Assembly (NCBI RefSeq): GCF_045679555.1
Contig: NC_092120.1
Coordinates: forward strand, 5,980,574 to 6,044,573
From: Salvelinus alpinus
Taxonomy: Eukaryota; Chordata; Actinopteri; Salmoniformes; Salmonidae
Length of the DNA: 64,000 nucleotides
Direction of reading: 5' to 3'
Numbering within the stretch: the stretch's first letter is position 1; each line of letters starts with the position of its first letter. Shown piece by piece: positions 52,690 to 64,000 of the stretch. Under the pieces are notes generated by a model. It saw only the letters and a program-made list of their open reading frames with translations, did not search any database and was not told the origin of the DNA. The translations under genes were made by a program, and so were the position numbers.

Positions 52690-52796
52690 TGCGTGTGTGT
52701 GTGTGTGTGTGCATGCGTGTGTGTGTGTGTGTGTGCATGCGTGTGTGTGCATGTGTGTGCGTGTGCGTGAGTGTGTTTGCATGCGCGCGTGTGTTG
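52690..52796. repeat. GT-rich minisatellite with GCATGC modules
   Basis: (GT)n blocks of about 20 bp alternate with GCATGCGT. Alternating purine-pyrimidine throughout, a Z-DNA-prone composition. Confidence 0.93.
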
Positions 52797-53166
52797 ATGA
52801 GGAAGCCGATAAGGCCGTAGACACTAGGATGTAAATGTTAAATGCGTTGGCAGGGAAATTCTGCTTGCTTGCTCTTTTGAGTTGAAGTAACATAGATTTT
52901 CTTCCCAAGCCCTCAATGCGGTGCTTTAGATTGGTATCTAAAGAGATGTCCTTGGTGAAAGATAAGGCTTAACTCCTGTGGTCTCTAAGCCTTTCCCTTT
53001 TCCAGTTGGAAATTTAAGTACACAAGGTGTAGAGAAACTGAGGAGACAGCAGCCAGTGTGAATGTTTGCTGATCTTGCTTTGGTTAATGATAGCCTTATC
53101 TGTTTAGCTTATGAAGGTGGTGATGGTACAGACAAACCAGGGATTGCATTAACTAACTGAACAGCT
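52797..53166. other. CDK14 intron 2, unique part
   Basis: No gene or element recognised. Confidence 0.35.
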
Positions 53167-53986
53167 CTACACTACACAATTTTGCCACAAATTCCCCCGT
53201 TTTTGCCGTCCCAGATCGGGGTGAAATCCTATGAACTTGGGCTAGGATCAATACGTCGGGACTCGCATAGTTTGAGTGGGTCAAGGACACACCGATGATG
53301 GCTGTTCCATTCTCCAGACCCCTGTCAAATGTCCTGATCATTTTGGTTGTGCATCTTGTAGTATGAGCAGTGCTATGACGAGATTGGGCAAGGACTGCTG
53401 CCAATAGCCAATGAGCACTCAGCATGTGAGACCAAAACAATGATGGCGAAGAGGAAAGCAACAACTACATGCACCGTGTGGACCGAGGTGATGGAGGACA
53501 TATTGGTGGAGCTGTGGAGAGAACCTGGCTGCCTTCAATGTGCAAGTTCGTTTTACATGGCCCGGTGCCTCGGATGAGCGCAGTTTGCTCATTCCGTTGG
53601 TCCTTAAGTGAAATCTCCACCCACCATGCAAAACGAATTCTACCAATATTACATCTTCGTCCTACCATGACACAAACCAAAAAGATAATTTCATATTATC
53701 GTTATTATTTCATATTAAGTTCATATTCTGCGCCTCTGGCTTTTTCAAAATGTTTCTGCACATAATAATGTGCACACTTATAAAACAGCTCACTGTTTGC
53801 GTGTCAGCATTTTTTTCCTACGACAACCGAGAAATGCAGGGCAGGATCAAGTAGGGAATCATTGTGTAATGTGAGCAGCCACGTCCTGGGGTTGAGGATG
53901 GAAGGAAGGAAAGATTTGGGACAAGGAAATCATGAAATGTGACCACGTCCAAGTTGTTAAGATTTTTTTGTTAAGTCGTGTAGTGT
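53167..53986 (+). mobile_element. Putative DNA transposon remnant with Myb/SANT-like fragment
   Basis: Short inverted ends ACACTACAC (about 53168) and GTGTAGTGT (about 53977) enclose 0.8 kb. From 53438 the plus strand reads MMAKRKATTTCTVWTEVMED then ILVELWREPGCLQ, which resembles the first helix of a Myb/SANT-like (MADF-type) DNA-binding domain used by Harbinger-type elements. The frame stops soon after. No clear target duplication. Alternative: a processed remnant of an unrelated gene. Confidence 0.4.
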
Positions 53987-54084
53987 AAAATCTCTGGGGA
54001 TGTCCCCTCCTCCCATGTCCCTGTATTCTTGCCTAGCCCTACACAGATTATAAGAGTGATGGGCAATTCCTCTTTGCTGCCCTC

Positions 54085-54140
54085 TCTCTCTGTCTCTCTG
54101 TCTCTCTCTGTCTTTCTCTGTCTCTCTCTCTCCCTTTCAA
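54085..54140. repeat. CT-rich (TCTCTCTGTC) tract
   Basis: Imperfect CTCTGT/CTCTCT units. Confidence 0.9.
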
Positions 54141-54415
54141 TTCAATTCATTTCAATTTGCTTTATTGGCATGACGTAACAATGGACATATTGCCAAAGCT
54201 TATTTTGGATATTAACAATATAAAAACAAAAGAAAACAAAAAATGAGAATCAAAATTGTCAACGGGACAACAGTAACGACAATAACCAAGGGTCAGAATA
54301 ACCATACATTCAACAATAACAAGAGTAACAAGAGAGAGTACATGTGCAGGTTGATTGGTCTGTCAGACACTGTCCCTCAACTTATGGCAGGCAGCAATGT
54401 AGTGCGCTGCCAACC
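54137..54415 (-). mobile_element. LINE 3'-end fragment (minus strand)
   Basis: AATTCAATTCATTTCAATTTGCTTTATTGGCATGACG and the ATTGCCAAAGC motif match the minus-strand LINE end at 57.57 kb. A short, 5'-truncated copy. Confidence 0.65.
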
Positions 54416-54649
54416 CAACTTTCTCTCCCTTTCTCTCCTTCTCTCTGTCTCTTTCTCTCTCTCTCTGTCTCTTTATCTCTCTCTCTGTCTCTCTCTGTCT
54501 CTCTCTCTCCATTTCTTTCTCTGTCTCTGTCTGTCTCTGTCTGTCTCTCTCTGTCTCTGTCTCTCTCTGTCTCTCTCTCCCTTTCTCTCTCTCTCGCTCT
54601 CTCTGTCTCTTTCACTCTCTCTGTCTCTTTCTCTCTCTGTCTCTCTCTG

Positions 54650-54726
<77 letters not shown>

Positions 54727-54780
54727 GTCTCTCTCTGTCTCTCTCTGTCTCTGTCTCTCTCTATCTCTCTCTCTCTGTGT
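54416..54780. repeat. CT/CTGT-rich array
   Basis: Imperfect CTCTCTGT repeats with an uninterrupted (CT)n core at about 54655-54716. The Ser-Leu-Val frames over it are artefacts. Confidence 0.95.
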
Positions 54781-54875
54781 TCCTCTGTCCTTTCACCCTC
54801 TTTCTTTCTGAGGTCCAGGCCAAGGGTCAACATCTCTCTAAGGACTTTACGTAACACTGGACTGGTGCTCACTGC

Positions 54876-55000
<125 letters not shown>

Positions 55001-55538
55001 GTTCCTCTCTCGCTATCACTGCTGTGGCCACCTGTCAGTTCATAATGAGCATCTCCTCTCCCTGCTTGTGTATAGAAAATCTGACCACTGGTGGACTTAC
55101 CATTAGGTAGAAGAGGCAATTGCCTCAGGCCTCACATCATCAATGGACCTCATGAGCTGGGCATTTTAAAATAATATTCAAATAATTTCTACGCCCCCCC
55201 TGCTCTAGACAATAAATGAATCCCCATCATAATCTGTTTTTAAGATAGAGATATCCACCGATGTCGGCGGAAGGTGGCAGAGCTACAGCAGTGTTTGTCA
55301 AATTAGGAACTCGTTACCGGGGCGAAAAATTAATGGAAGTGAATAGGGCATTTCCACGTCAAAGGTATACAGGTTTTTTCATGTATGAATATGTTATTCA
55401 ATTAGTTTCTATAGGATAATAGCAGTAAGACCAAATTCAATATTTCATCAAATAATATTTTTGTAACCTAAAATTCTAAATCAAATATCTAAATGGTCCG
55501 TGGTATGAGCATCTTAAAACAATTCCATATGTTAGTTT

Positions 55539-55926
55539 TGTCACGGCCGTCGTAGGGAGGAGACCAAGGCGCAGCGTGGTATGCGTACATTCTCTTTATT
55601 TTAAGAATAAACACTGAAACAAAACAACAAAACGAACCGTGAAGCTATACAAAGAGTGCTAACAGGCAACTACACATAGACAAGAACCCACAAAACCAAA
55701 GGGAAAATGACAACCTAAATATGATCCCCAATCATAGACAACGATTAACAGCTGCCTCTGATTGGGAAAAAATTCAGGCCACCATAGACCTACATATGCC
55801 TAGACTTACAAACACACCTGGACATACAAAAACCCTAGACAATACAAAACTAGCATACCCACCCTCACACCCTGACCTGACCAAAATAATACAGAAAACA
55901 TAGATAATTAAGGTCAGGGCGTGACA
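55539..55926 (-). mobile_element. Solo LTR with 5-bp target duplication
   Basis: 388 bp, TGTCACGGCC...GGGCGTGACA, flanked by AGTTT on both sides (55534-55538 and 55927-55931). No internal retroelement sequence, so it formed by recombination between two LTRs. On the minus strand it carries AATAAAGAGAATGTACG near its end and is related to the LTR at 1.3 kb. Confidence 0.95.
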
Positions 55927-56139
55927 AGTTTAGAAGTAGTCTCACATTGCTATACCTCCAAAATCGTGTCGCTGTGTGGAGAATTTTGCATTGCTAAAAC
56001 AGTTTGAATGATCCTATGGCTCCCAGCGGCAATATTTTGATTGGGTGTTTTCAAGAACCCTCTCCCACATGCCCATTGGTGCCAGGTGTTATGTTTGGCG
56101 CTGTTTTCTGACTGGATGGGACACATTTTGCAGAGAGTT

Positions 56140-56795
56140 GGTCCGTATCAGGTCCTAATCCAGGCACTTGTCATCTCCCGTCTGGATTACTGCAACTCGC
56201 TGTTGGCTGGGCTCCCTGCCTGTGCCATTAAACCCCTACAACTCATCCAGAACGCCGCAGCCCGTCTGGTGTTCAACTTTCCCAAGTTCTCTCACGTCAC
56301 CCCGCTCCTCCGCTCTCTCCACTGGCTTCCAGTTGAAGCTCGCATCCGCTACAAGACCATGGTGCTTGCCTACGGAGCTGTGAGGGGAACGGCACCTCCG
56401 TACCTTCAGGCTCTGATCAGGCCCTACACCCAAACAAGGGCACTGCGTTCATCCACCTCTGGCCTGCTCGCCTCCCTACCTCTGAGGAAGTACAGTTCCC
56501 GCTCAGCCCAGTCAAAACTGTTCGCTGCTCTGGCACCCCAATGGTGGAACAAACTCCCTCACGACGCCAGGTCAGCGGAGTCAATCACCACCTTCCGGAG
56601 ACACCTGAAACCCCACCTCTTTAAGGAATACCTAGGATAGGATAAAGTAATCCTTCTACCCCCCCCCCCCTTAAAAGAGTTAGATGCACTATTGTAAAGT
56701 GGTTGTTCCACTGGATATCATAAGGTGAATGCACCAATTTGTAAGTCGCTCTGGATAAGAGCGTCTGCTAAATGACTTAAATGTAATGTAAATGT
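56140..56795 (+). mobile_element. L2-type LINE 3' end with reverse-transcriptase C-terminus
   Basis: The open frame 56041-56640 includes, from about residue 35, the C-terminal part of an L2/CR1-group reverse-transcriptase ORF: ISRLDYCNSLLAGLP, LQLIQNAAARLVF, LHWLPVEARIRYK, GTAPPYLQALI, WWNKLPHDARSAESITTF and a stop after FKEYLG. The 3' UTR has a poly-C run (56660-56671) and ends TTGTAAGTCGCTCTGGATAA...GACTTAAATGTAATGTAAATG. The catalytic YxDD part is lost by 5' truncation. The first 34 or so codons of the frame belong to the host element. Confidence 0.9.
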
Positions 56796-57572
56796 ATGCT
56801 AGTTTGCAACATTGCAGAAAATGGAAGAAAACCTGGAAGGGAAACCGTTTTGTCAGAAGTGTGCTCAATACACAATCCAACATACATATTTTGATGGAGA
56901 TTTTTATCAGCAATTTCCTGGCCATCCTCACCATGCACGGTTCTACCTACGACACTAATTTAGTGAGCACTATTGGAGCTCCCCCCAAGCAAGGCATTCG
57001 ATTGGTTTGACGTGTAGCGATGCGTCACTGATTTACATCTGGTCTCCACACCATTTTGCTATTTATGAAAGACTGGTTCTCGACCCAGCCCTGGGTACTT
57101 GGACTAGGAGGATACAATACACATTTCCTTAGTAAAAAGGCTGCTGATAAAAGTACCATCGTCGTCTAAGCAGAGGACATGTACAGTATCAGCAACCTAT
57201 TCATCTGGTGCTGTCTGGCATGTCATACTCTTTTTGGCCAGACAGCATCAGATATATGGGCAGCATCAGTCTTACATATAATAAGACAGAGGGGCGCTGT
57301 TTCGCTCGCTCGGATGCTTTCTCCGGTGAGATAGTTTCAGCCTCTTGCGAATTGAAGGAAAGTTGGTGGGTGCACAGTGCACTGTTTGGATGCTGGAATT
57401 ATTTTGGGATGAACGTGCGAAGGTAACCTACTTTTGAAGTGATTATTTGACAATCAGATAAAAACATGACTGGTTGTGTTCATGGCACATTAAAAGGTAA
57501 TACAGACTGGCCTCTGACTGGGGCCTCCAAATCACTAAGCCCACCCCTGCTCTGACTGAACTCTCTTTCTCT

Positions 57573-58440
57573 CAATTCAATTCAATTTAAGGGCTTTATT
57601 GGCATGAGAAACATATGTTAACATTGCCAAAGAAAGTGAATTAGATAATAAACAAAATTGAAAAAAACTATAAAAATTTACAGTAAACATTACACTCACA
57701 AAAGTTCCAAAAGAATAAAGACATTACAAATGTCATATTATGTGCAAATAGTTAAATCACAAAAGGGAAAATAAATAAACATAAATATGGGTTGTATTTA
57801 CAATGGTGTTTGTTCTTCACTGGTTTCCCTTTTCTTGTCGCGACAGGTCACAAATCTTGCTGCTGTGATGGCACACTGTGGTATTTAACCCAATAGATAT
57901 GGGAGTTTATCAAAATTGTGTTTGTTTTCTAATTCTTTTTGGATCTGTGTAATCTGAGGGAAATATGTGTCTCTAATATGGTCATACATTTGTGGGCAGT
58001 GTGCACATAGCCTGTCTTCTCTTGACAGCTAGGTCTGCCTGCGGCGGCCTTTCTCAATAGCAAGGCTATGTTCACTGAGTCTGTATATAGTCAAAGCTTT
58101 CCTTAAGTTTGGGTCAGTCACAGTGGTCAGGTATTTTGCTACTGTGTACTCTCTGTTTAGGGCCAAATAGCATTCTAGTTTGCTCTGTTTTTTTGTTAAT
58201 TTTTCCCAATGTGTCAAGTAATTATGTTTTTGTTTTCTCATGATTTGATTGGGTCTAATTGTGTTGCTGTCCTGGGGCTCTGTGTGGTCTGTTTGTGTTT
58301 GTGAACTGAGCCCCAGGACCAGCTTGCTTAGGGGACTCTTCTCCAGGTCGCTCTCTCTGTAGGTGATGGCTTTGTTATGGAAGGTTTGGAAATCGCTTCC
58401 TTTTAGGTGGTTGTAGAATTTAACGGCTCTTTTCTGGATT
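57573..58440 (-). mobile_element. LINE 3' end (minus strand) with C-terminal ORF fragment
   Basis: The 3' end is at 57573 (CAATTCAATTCAATTTAAGG in plus orientation). The minus strand encodes MRKQKHNYLTHWEKLTKKQS, YLALNREYTVAKYL, LRKALTIYRLSEHSLAIEKG and RRRQT with a stop. It is the same family as the shorter copy at 54.14 kb, and is 5'-truncated where a CT array begins. Confidence 0.8.
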
Positions 58441-58479
58441 TTGAATTATTATTATTATGGAATTATTTGGTCTTACTTT

Positions 58480-58562
58480 CTCTCTTTATCTCGCTCTCTC
58501 TCCCCCTTTCTCTTTCCCACTGTCCCTCTTCCGCGCTCTCTCTCTCTCTCTCCCACTCTCCC

Positions 58563-58654
<92 letters not shown>

Positions 58655-58706
58655 ACCCTCTCTCCCTCTCTCTCTCTCTCTCCCACCCACCCTCTCTCTC
58701 TCTCTC
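58480..58706. repeat. (CT)n microsatellite with CCCAC interruptions
   Basis: Long CT run at about 58567-58651 flanked by CTCTCCCACC units. Confidence 0.95.
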
Positions 58707-59165
58707 CATGAGAGACTTTTGTGGTGAAATAATGTGAACCGGACCGTTCCAAGAAGCTGGTACTCTGGGAAATAGCCCGGACCATTGGCTATAAATGGTC
58801 TCTGCCGCCAGGGGAAAAATGTAAAGAATTTGGGAATGAAAAATAACAATTTCCTGTGCAGCACCAGGTTGTCTCTGAGTGAGCAGTAAGGAGAGGAATT
58901 AGCCGGCGTGTGTTTGTATCTTAAAGAAGGGCCCATTGTTTGCTACATTGTTCAGCTGATGCCCATTCATTATGGGCAGAACACCACGAGTCTGATTAAA
59001 TTGTACCCAGAGTAGATAGCCTACTACACTGCCTGAAGAATTATCAACAGTACCCTGTTAGTTTGTCTTGATATTAAATTGTTGTTCCAAGGTAATGTGA
59101 CTGTATCTGGCACAGAAAGAGATCTGGTCATAACTCCCAGAGAAAGAGACCAGTCATCCACAGCA
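58707..59165. other. CDK14 intron 2, unique part
   Basis: No gene or element recognised. Confidence 0.4.
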
Positions 59166-59176
59166 GTCTTTTTTCC

Positions 59177-59735
59177 CCTTTCTCCTCTTTTCTCTGTCCC
59201 TCTCTCCTCTTCTCTCTGTCCCTGTCTCCTCTTTTCTCTGTCCCTCTCTCCTCTTCTCTCTGTCCCTGTCTCCTCTTTTCTCTGTCCCTCTCTCCTCTTC
59301 TCTCTGTCCCTGTCTCCTCTTTTCTCTGTCCCTCTCTCCTCTTCTCTCTGTCCCTGTCTCCTCTTCTCTCTGTCCCTGTCTCCTCTTCTCTCTGTCCCTC
59401 TCTCCTCTTCTCTCTGCCCCTCTCTCCTCTTCTCTCTGTCCCTGTCTCCTCTTCTCTCTGTCCCTGTCTCCTCTTCTCTCTGTCCCTGTCTCCGCTTCTC
59501 TCTGTCCCTGTCTCCTCTTCTCTCTGTCCCTGTCTCCACTTCTCTCTGTCCCTGTCTCCTCTTCTCTCTGTCCCTGTCTCCTCTTCTCTCTGTCCCTCTC
59601 TCCTCTTCTCTCTGTCCCTGTCTCCTCTTCTCTCTGTCCCTGTCTCCTCTTCTCTCTGTCCCTGTCTCCTCTTCTCTCTGTCCCTGTCTCCTCTTCTCTC
59701 TGTCCCTCTCTCATCTTCTCTCTCCCTCTTTCTCT
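59177..59735 (+). repeat. 22-bp pyrimidine minisatellite
   Basis: TCTCCTCTTCTCTCTGTCCC plus T(G/C) repeats about 24 times. All bases but the single G or two per unit are pyrimidines. 22 is not a multiple of three, so the long Ser/Leu/Pro frame cycles through all three readings without a stop; it is not a gene. The first units alternate TTTTCTCTG and TTCTCTCTG forms, a 44-bp dimer. Confidence 0.97.
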
Positions 59736-59997
59736 GTCTTTGTCCCTCTCTCTCTCCATCCTGCTCCTATCTATGCCCTCCCTGATTCCTTCTCTCTTTT
59801 CCTCTCTACCCCTCTTTCTCTTTCCACCTCTCTACCCCTCTTTCTCTTTCCACCTCTCTGTCCTTTCTTCCCATCTTTCTGTCCCTCTCTCTTTTTCTCT
59901 GTCTCCCTATATCTCTCTCTGTCTCTGTCTTTCTCTCTCTTTCTCTCTGTCCCTGCCACTCAATCTTTCTCTTTTCACCCCCCCCCCCCCCCCCCCC
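59736..59997. repeat. Pyrimidine-rich tract ending in poly-C
   Basis: Continues CTCT/CCTCTTTCTC sequence, then about 20 cytosines at 59978-59997. Confidence 0.85.
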
Positions 59998-60142
59998 TCT
60001 CTCTTTCTCCTTGCCCCCCTTTGCTTCCCTCTCCTAGTGGAAACACAGGCGCTGTACTGTGTGGCCTGGCTGAATGTTAAATAACACTGCTGTGGGTATG
60101 ACTGTTCTATTACAGAAGGCTGTTAGAGAACTCTGGGACGCT

Positions 60143-60285
<143 letters not shown>

Positions 60286-60359
60286 TGGAATGCTGAAATG
60301 GCCTCTTCTTAAGAGGAAGTCTCAGGAGGCATCATGTTGAGCCATTAGAATGGGCAGAT

Positions 60360-60406
60360 TGTGTGTGTGTGTGTGTGTGTGTGCGCGTGTGCGTGTGCGT
60401 GTGCGT

Positions 60407-60455
<49 letters not shown>
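60360..60455. repeat. (GT)n microsatellite with GTGCGT block
   Basis: GT runs around a (GTGCGT)n core, 78 bp after the CA array and complementary to it. Confidence 0.97.
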
Positions 60456-60456
<1 letters not shown>

Positions 60457-60701
60457 ACGTCCTCAGCTGCTGCCCCATAGACTCAATCCAATTTTAGTTA
60501 ACATGTAAGCTGAGATCCATGAGTGTCACTTTGTCTTCACTTCAGAAATTGTATGCACACAGAGAAATTAAAATGTGTTGCAACACAAATAATAACTTCT
60601 GTATAATGACAATTGCTAAATATTGTTAGATTAAGGCCAAGGTCTTCAATTATTTCTGGCTATTAATAATACTTTTCTCCCTCCTTATTTGATCCTTTCT
60701 A

Positions 60702-60705
<4 letters not shown>

Positions 60706-60794
<89 letters not shown>

Positions 60795-60814
60795 GTCTCT
60801 GTCTCTGTCTCTGT
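60706..60814. repeat. (CT)n microsatellite ending in (CTGTCT)n
   Basis: About 83 bp of CT, then five CTGTCT units. Confidence 0.97.
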
Positions 60815-61447
60815 CGCACGAGAACTTCATTATCTATTCTCAGCAGAATTGGAGTCTGGCACATTGAATAATTGCATGTGTTTGGTGTCAGGATCAGAAA
60901 TGAATGCAATAAACGTCTTCATCTATCACATTAAAGACTCCAGCAATATTAGTGGAGGAGCCATTAAGACTGAACCGGATGGAAAATCTGTCATTTATTT
61001 CACAGGAAACAAATTACCTTTTGGTCCTTGGGAGTTATCTGAAGGTTTATAATGGGAGGAACAGTGCTCTCCTTCATCATTGTCATCATCATCATCTGTG
61101 TCATCATCTTTTATGTCATCACTAGCAGTCACTCACTTCTTGAATAGCAGTATGGTATAGTCTGGAGCCATTCCCCAGGTCATAGAATGTTAGCGTGCCA
61201 AGGGCGGAGGGAGAGAAATGGCGAGAAGAAAGATGCCTGGAATAGTGCATTTTTCCTTCGTCAGGGGATGTCGGGAGGGTTGGGTCACAGTTAAGCCCCA
61301 GTGAGGAACTGCTAGGTGGGGTAGACAGGGGAGAGAGGAGGAGGAGAAGGGGGAGGGAGGGAGAGAGAGAGGCGCTGTCACGTATTCTGCCATGGTGATC
61401 CTTGGGGACGGACACAGCCCAGCAGAATACCCAGATAGACCATGGAT

Positions 61448-61448
<1 letters not shown>
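60815..61448. other. CDK14 intron 2, unique part
   Basis: A CATCAT-rich stretch at 61075-61120 and a GA-rich one at 61325-61372. No gene recognised. Confidence 0.4.

Positions 61449-61535
<87 letters not shown>
61449..61535. repeat. (CT)n microsatellite
   Basis: About 85 bp of CT. Confidence 0.97.
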
Positions 61536-61537
<2 letters not shown>

Positions 61538-63460
61538 CTCTCTCTCTGTTGCTTCCTTTCTCGCTGGCTGACTCCATGGAACTCCAGTTCTTTACCAAGA
61601 CTTTAGCCTTGCTTTCTGTCTCAGAGCACAAATGTCTGTTGGCAGAAACTGGTTGGAATTACGCTGGTGGTTAAGAGAGGAGAGGAGGAGGGGCAGCTGG
61701 AACATTGTGGATGTATATTATATTTTTCCTGAGTGACATAGCCACAGAGGTCTGACAGTTTGAATAGCTTGTATTGGATGTCTGTCTCACACCGTTAATG
61801 ACGTTTGAAATGCTGTCAGAACCTGATGACATTGTCATATTGTCTCACGAGCGCACACATCTGTCTCTAAGCCAAGGTCAGTGGTGATTGTTATTCGGTT
61901 AAAACACTTCCCATTGAGAATTCAAAATGTGCAGAAAACTCAACCTACTAACACCCCCTATTGATTTTTGGTTAGAGTCTTCATTGTTCAAAGTTCAATT
62001 AAAACAGCGTATTTTGATGACTTTGAAAAATCCAATCAATGTTCTACATTGATACCATGTGGGCGCGGTAGCGTTGATTAGAGGGATTGACTCACTGGTT
62101 CCTGCTTTGAGGTCCCATTGACTTTCATGTCCTATAATGTTGTTCAAGTAAATCTCCACGTGAGTTCAATAACTGTTGAGCTACATAGGGGTGGAAAGGA
62201 AAAGTAAAGGCCATATCTCTATGAGGAAATCAGGAGGAAAGATTATAAAAACGAACGTGTAAGGGCCGTAGAGGCTAAGGAAGAGAGGAGAAGAGGAGAG
62301 TACCAGGAGACCAGCAGTGGCCTGCGGTGTGAAACACCATGGTGTCGATTAGAGCCTTCTTTCACACTAACATTGATAACACACACAGGTGCCGCCCATG
62401 GCTTATCGATTCACCTAGTGGTGCGCTCGCCAATGTCACCCTTCCTGCCCCTGGATGTGTCTCAAGATTACCGTCTTCCCCATCCCCAAGCCACAGGGAT
62501 CCCGTCCCCCACGTCTCCTAGATAAGGGACAAGGTCAGAGGTCATCGGGAATCTAGATAACGTCCCTCTCCCGGTTTGCATCACCGTGGGCAACAACGTA
62601 TGGCGAACACTTTTTAATGTTATCGTCGAGGACTCAAATAAAATAATCAAAGATTACATATATTGTCTTTCTGGATCATAGTCGGGATCAGAAATATCAC
62701 ACCTTTTGTTGTTCTGAGAGGCCTTGCTGAGGTGATGTTTCACTGCAGTCAGTGCAGTAGTTGATATCATATACTATAGCTCTACTGGGAGATTGTGGAT
62801 CCTGTCACTGACAGATAAATAACCACCATTCATCTATAAGTAGGACAGTAACCACTGTAACTTAAGCTGCAGATTAGAACAGGTAGGATCCATATGCTTT
62901 TAAATAGAGTGAAACCAAACCTGTGAGTTCTTACAATGTGATCAGAGAACGACTGACGTCTCACTCATTTCTATGGTCTCTGTAGTTCCCGGGAGAGACA
63001 TGATTCCCAGAGGTTTCTTCCCATTCCGTACCGCGTGTTGAATATTCCAACCGGAATCATCCGGCTTTAATGACGGCAGGATATAATTTCACACTTTTCG
63101 CTCATTGTGCTGCTAACCTTCCTCTCAGTAAGCTGCTTAGCCATACTATCAGTGAATATTATTAAATCAAGTTTTAAGCTATGGTAGGGAGGGAACGATA
63201 AGCAAGGAATCTGAATGAAATTATGTTAGAGTTAGTCAGAGGAATAGTTTCTGAGACCAGAAACTACTATCTATGAGATGCTAGATAGAAAATCCTCTTC
63301 TCTGTTTCTTTCAGGGCTGAGACATTTTAGGGGCCATTTTGTAGGGTTGGAGTATCCCTCTCTGTGAACCAGGGTAGATGTTTTCTGAGGGTGTAGTTCA
63401 CCCACTGTCCTGTTGCACTGCGGAGGAGCTCAAGGGTCTCTTCTTTGTAAACATATATTT
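61536..63460. other. CDK14 intron 2, unique part
   Basis: No exon with the expected next CDK14 sequence was found by reading, and no named element. Confidence 0.4.
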
Positions 63461-63624
<164 letters not shown>

Positions 63625-63681
63625 TTTCCTAGACAAGCAAGCTTTCGATGCTAGGTTACTTTAGGTTGTCTGTTTGTTGAG

Positions 63682-63894
<213 letters not shown>

Positions 63895-63922
63895 AGAAAC
63901 TGGGAATGTTGCCCCCTATTGC

Positions 63923-63926
<4 letters not shown>

Positions 63927-64000
<74 letters not shown>
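63927..64000. repeat. (CT)n microsatellite, runs off the window
   Basis: CT from about 63927 to the window end. Confidence 0.97.

Larger units (their letters stand above)
55086..57550. mobile_element. hAT-like element remnant, host to two later insertions
   Basis: The left end CCACTGGTGGACTTACC pairs imperfectly with the right end GGCTTAGT-type sequence (CACTAAGCCCACCCCTGC). TCTGAC occurs directly outside both ends (55080-55085 and 57551-57556). The inner sequence is split by a solo LTR (55539-55926) and a LINE (about 56146-56795). No transposase is recognised. Confidence 0.45.

Overview
The window is vertebrate nuclear DNA, almost certainly from a salmonid fish. Three things point there. 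Two split vertebrate genes are recognisable. The mobile-element set is typical of salmonids: Tc1 elements with Sleeping Beauty-type IR/DR ends, a tRNA-derived SINE ending in the LINE tail GTAAATAAGAATTTGTTCTT, Ty3/gypsy LTR elements beginning TGTCACG, and hAT-like palindromic MITEs. There are also very long CA/GT and CT/GA arrays. No bacterial or phage genes, operons or CRISPR arrays are present, and most long open frames are translations of simple repeats.

Layout. 1-3.8 kb: the 3' part of an LTR retrotransposon, a second LTR fragment, then a LINE 3' end holding a Tc1 element that itself holds another insertion. 3.8-11 kb: mostly unique sequence with microsatellites, purine-rich tracts and two minisatellites. 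11.07-18.43 kb: a 53-bp tandem satellite (about 135-140 units) with higher-order structure. 18.4-23.4 kb: unique sequence plus a hAT-like MITE, a GA array and an inverted Tc1 pair. 23.4-36.15 kb: the complete PTTG1IP gene on the plus strand, seven coding exons giving 180 residues; its introns hold nested LINE/Tc1 elements, a SINE, a perfect 46-bp palindrome and a decayed copy of its own exon 2. 36.2-42.5 kb: Tc1, MITE and LINE remnants and a 15-bp minisatellite. 43.08 kb onward: the first two coding exons of CDK14 (PFTAIRE kinase family), plus strand, 43082-43175 and 52299-52330, split by a 9.1-kb intron that holds a defective Ty3/gypsy element (46.95-51.39 kb, minus strand). 52.3-64 kb: CDK14 intron 2, packed with CT, CA and GT arrays, a 22-bp minisatellite, a solo LTR with a perfect 5-bp target duplication and LINE fragments. 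The kinase-domain exons lie beyond the window.

PTTG1IP encodes a small type I membrane glycoprotein that binds PTTG1 (securin); CDK14 is a cyclin-Y-dependent kinase. Their closeness is positional and nothing in the sequence links them functionally. The most notable signals are the satellite's higher-order structure, the intronic exon-2 duplicate, a roughly 100-bp repeat that occurs beside a GT/CA array in introns of both genes, and several insertions within insertions whose order can be read from the target-site duplications. Family names come from recognition without a database search, and element edges are by eye.
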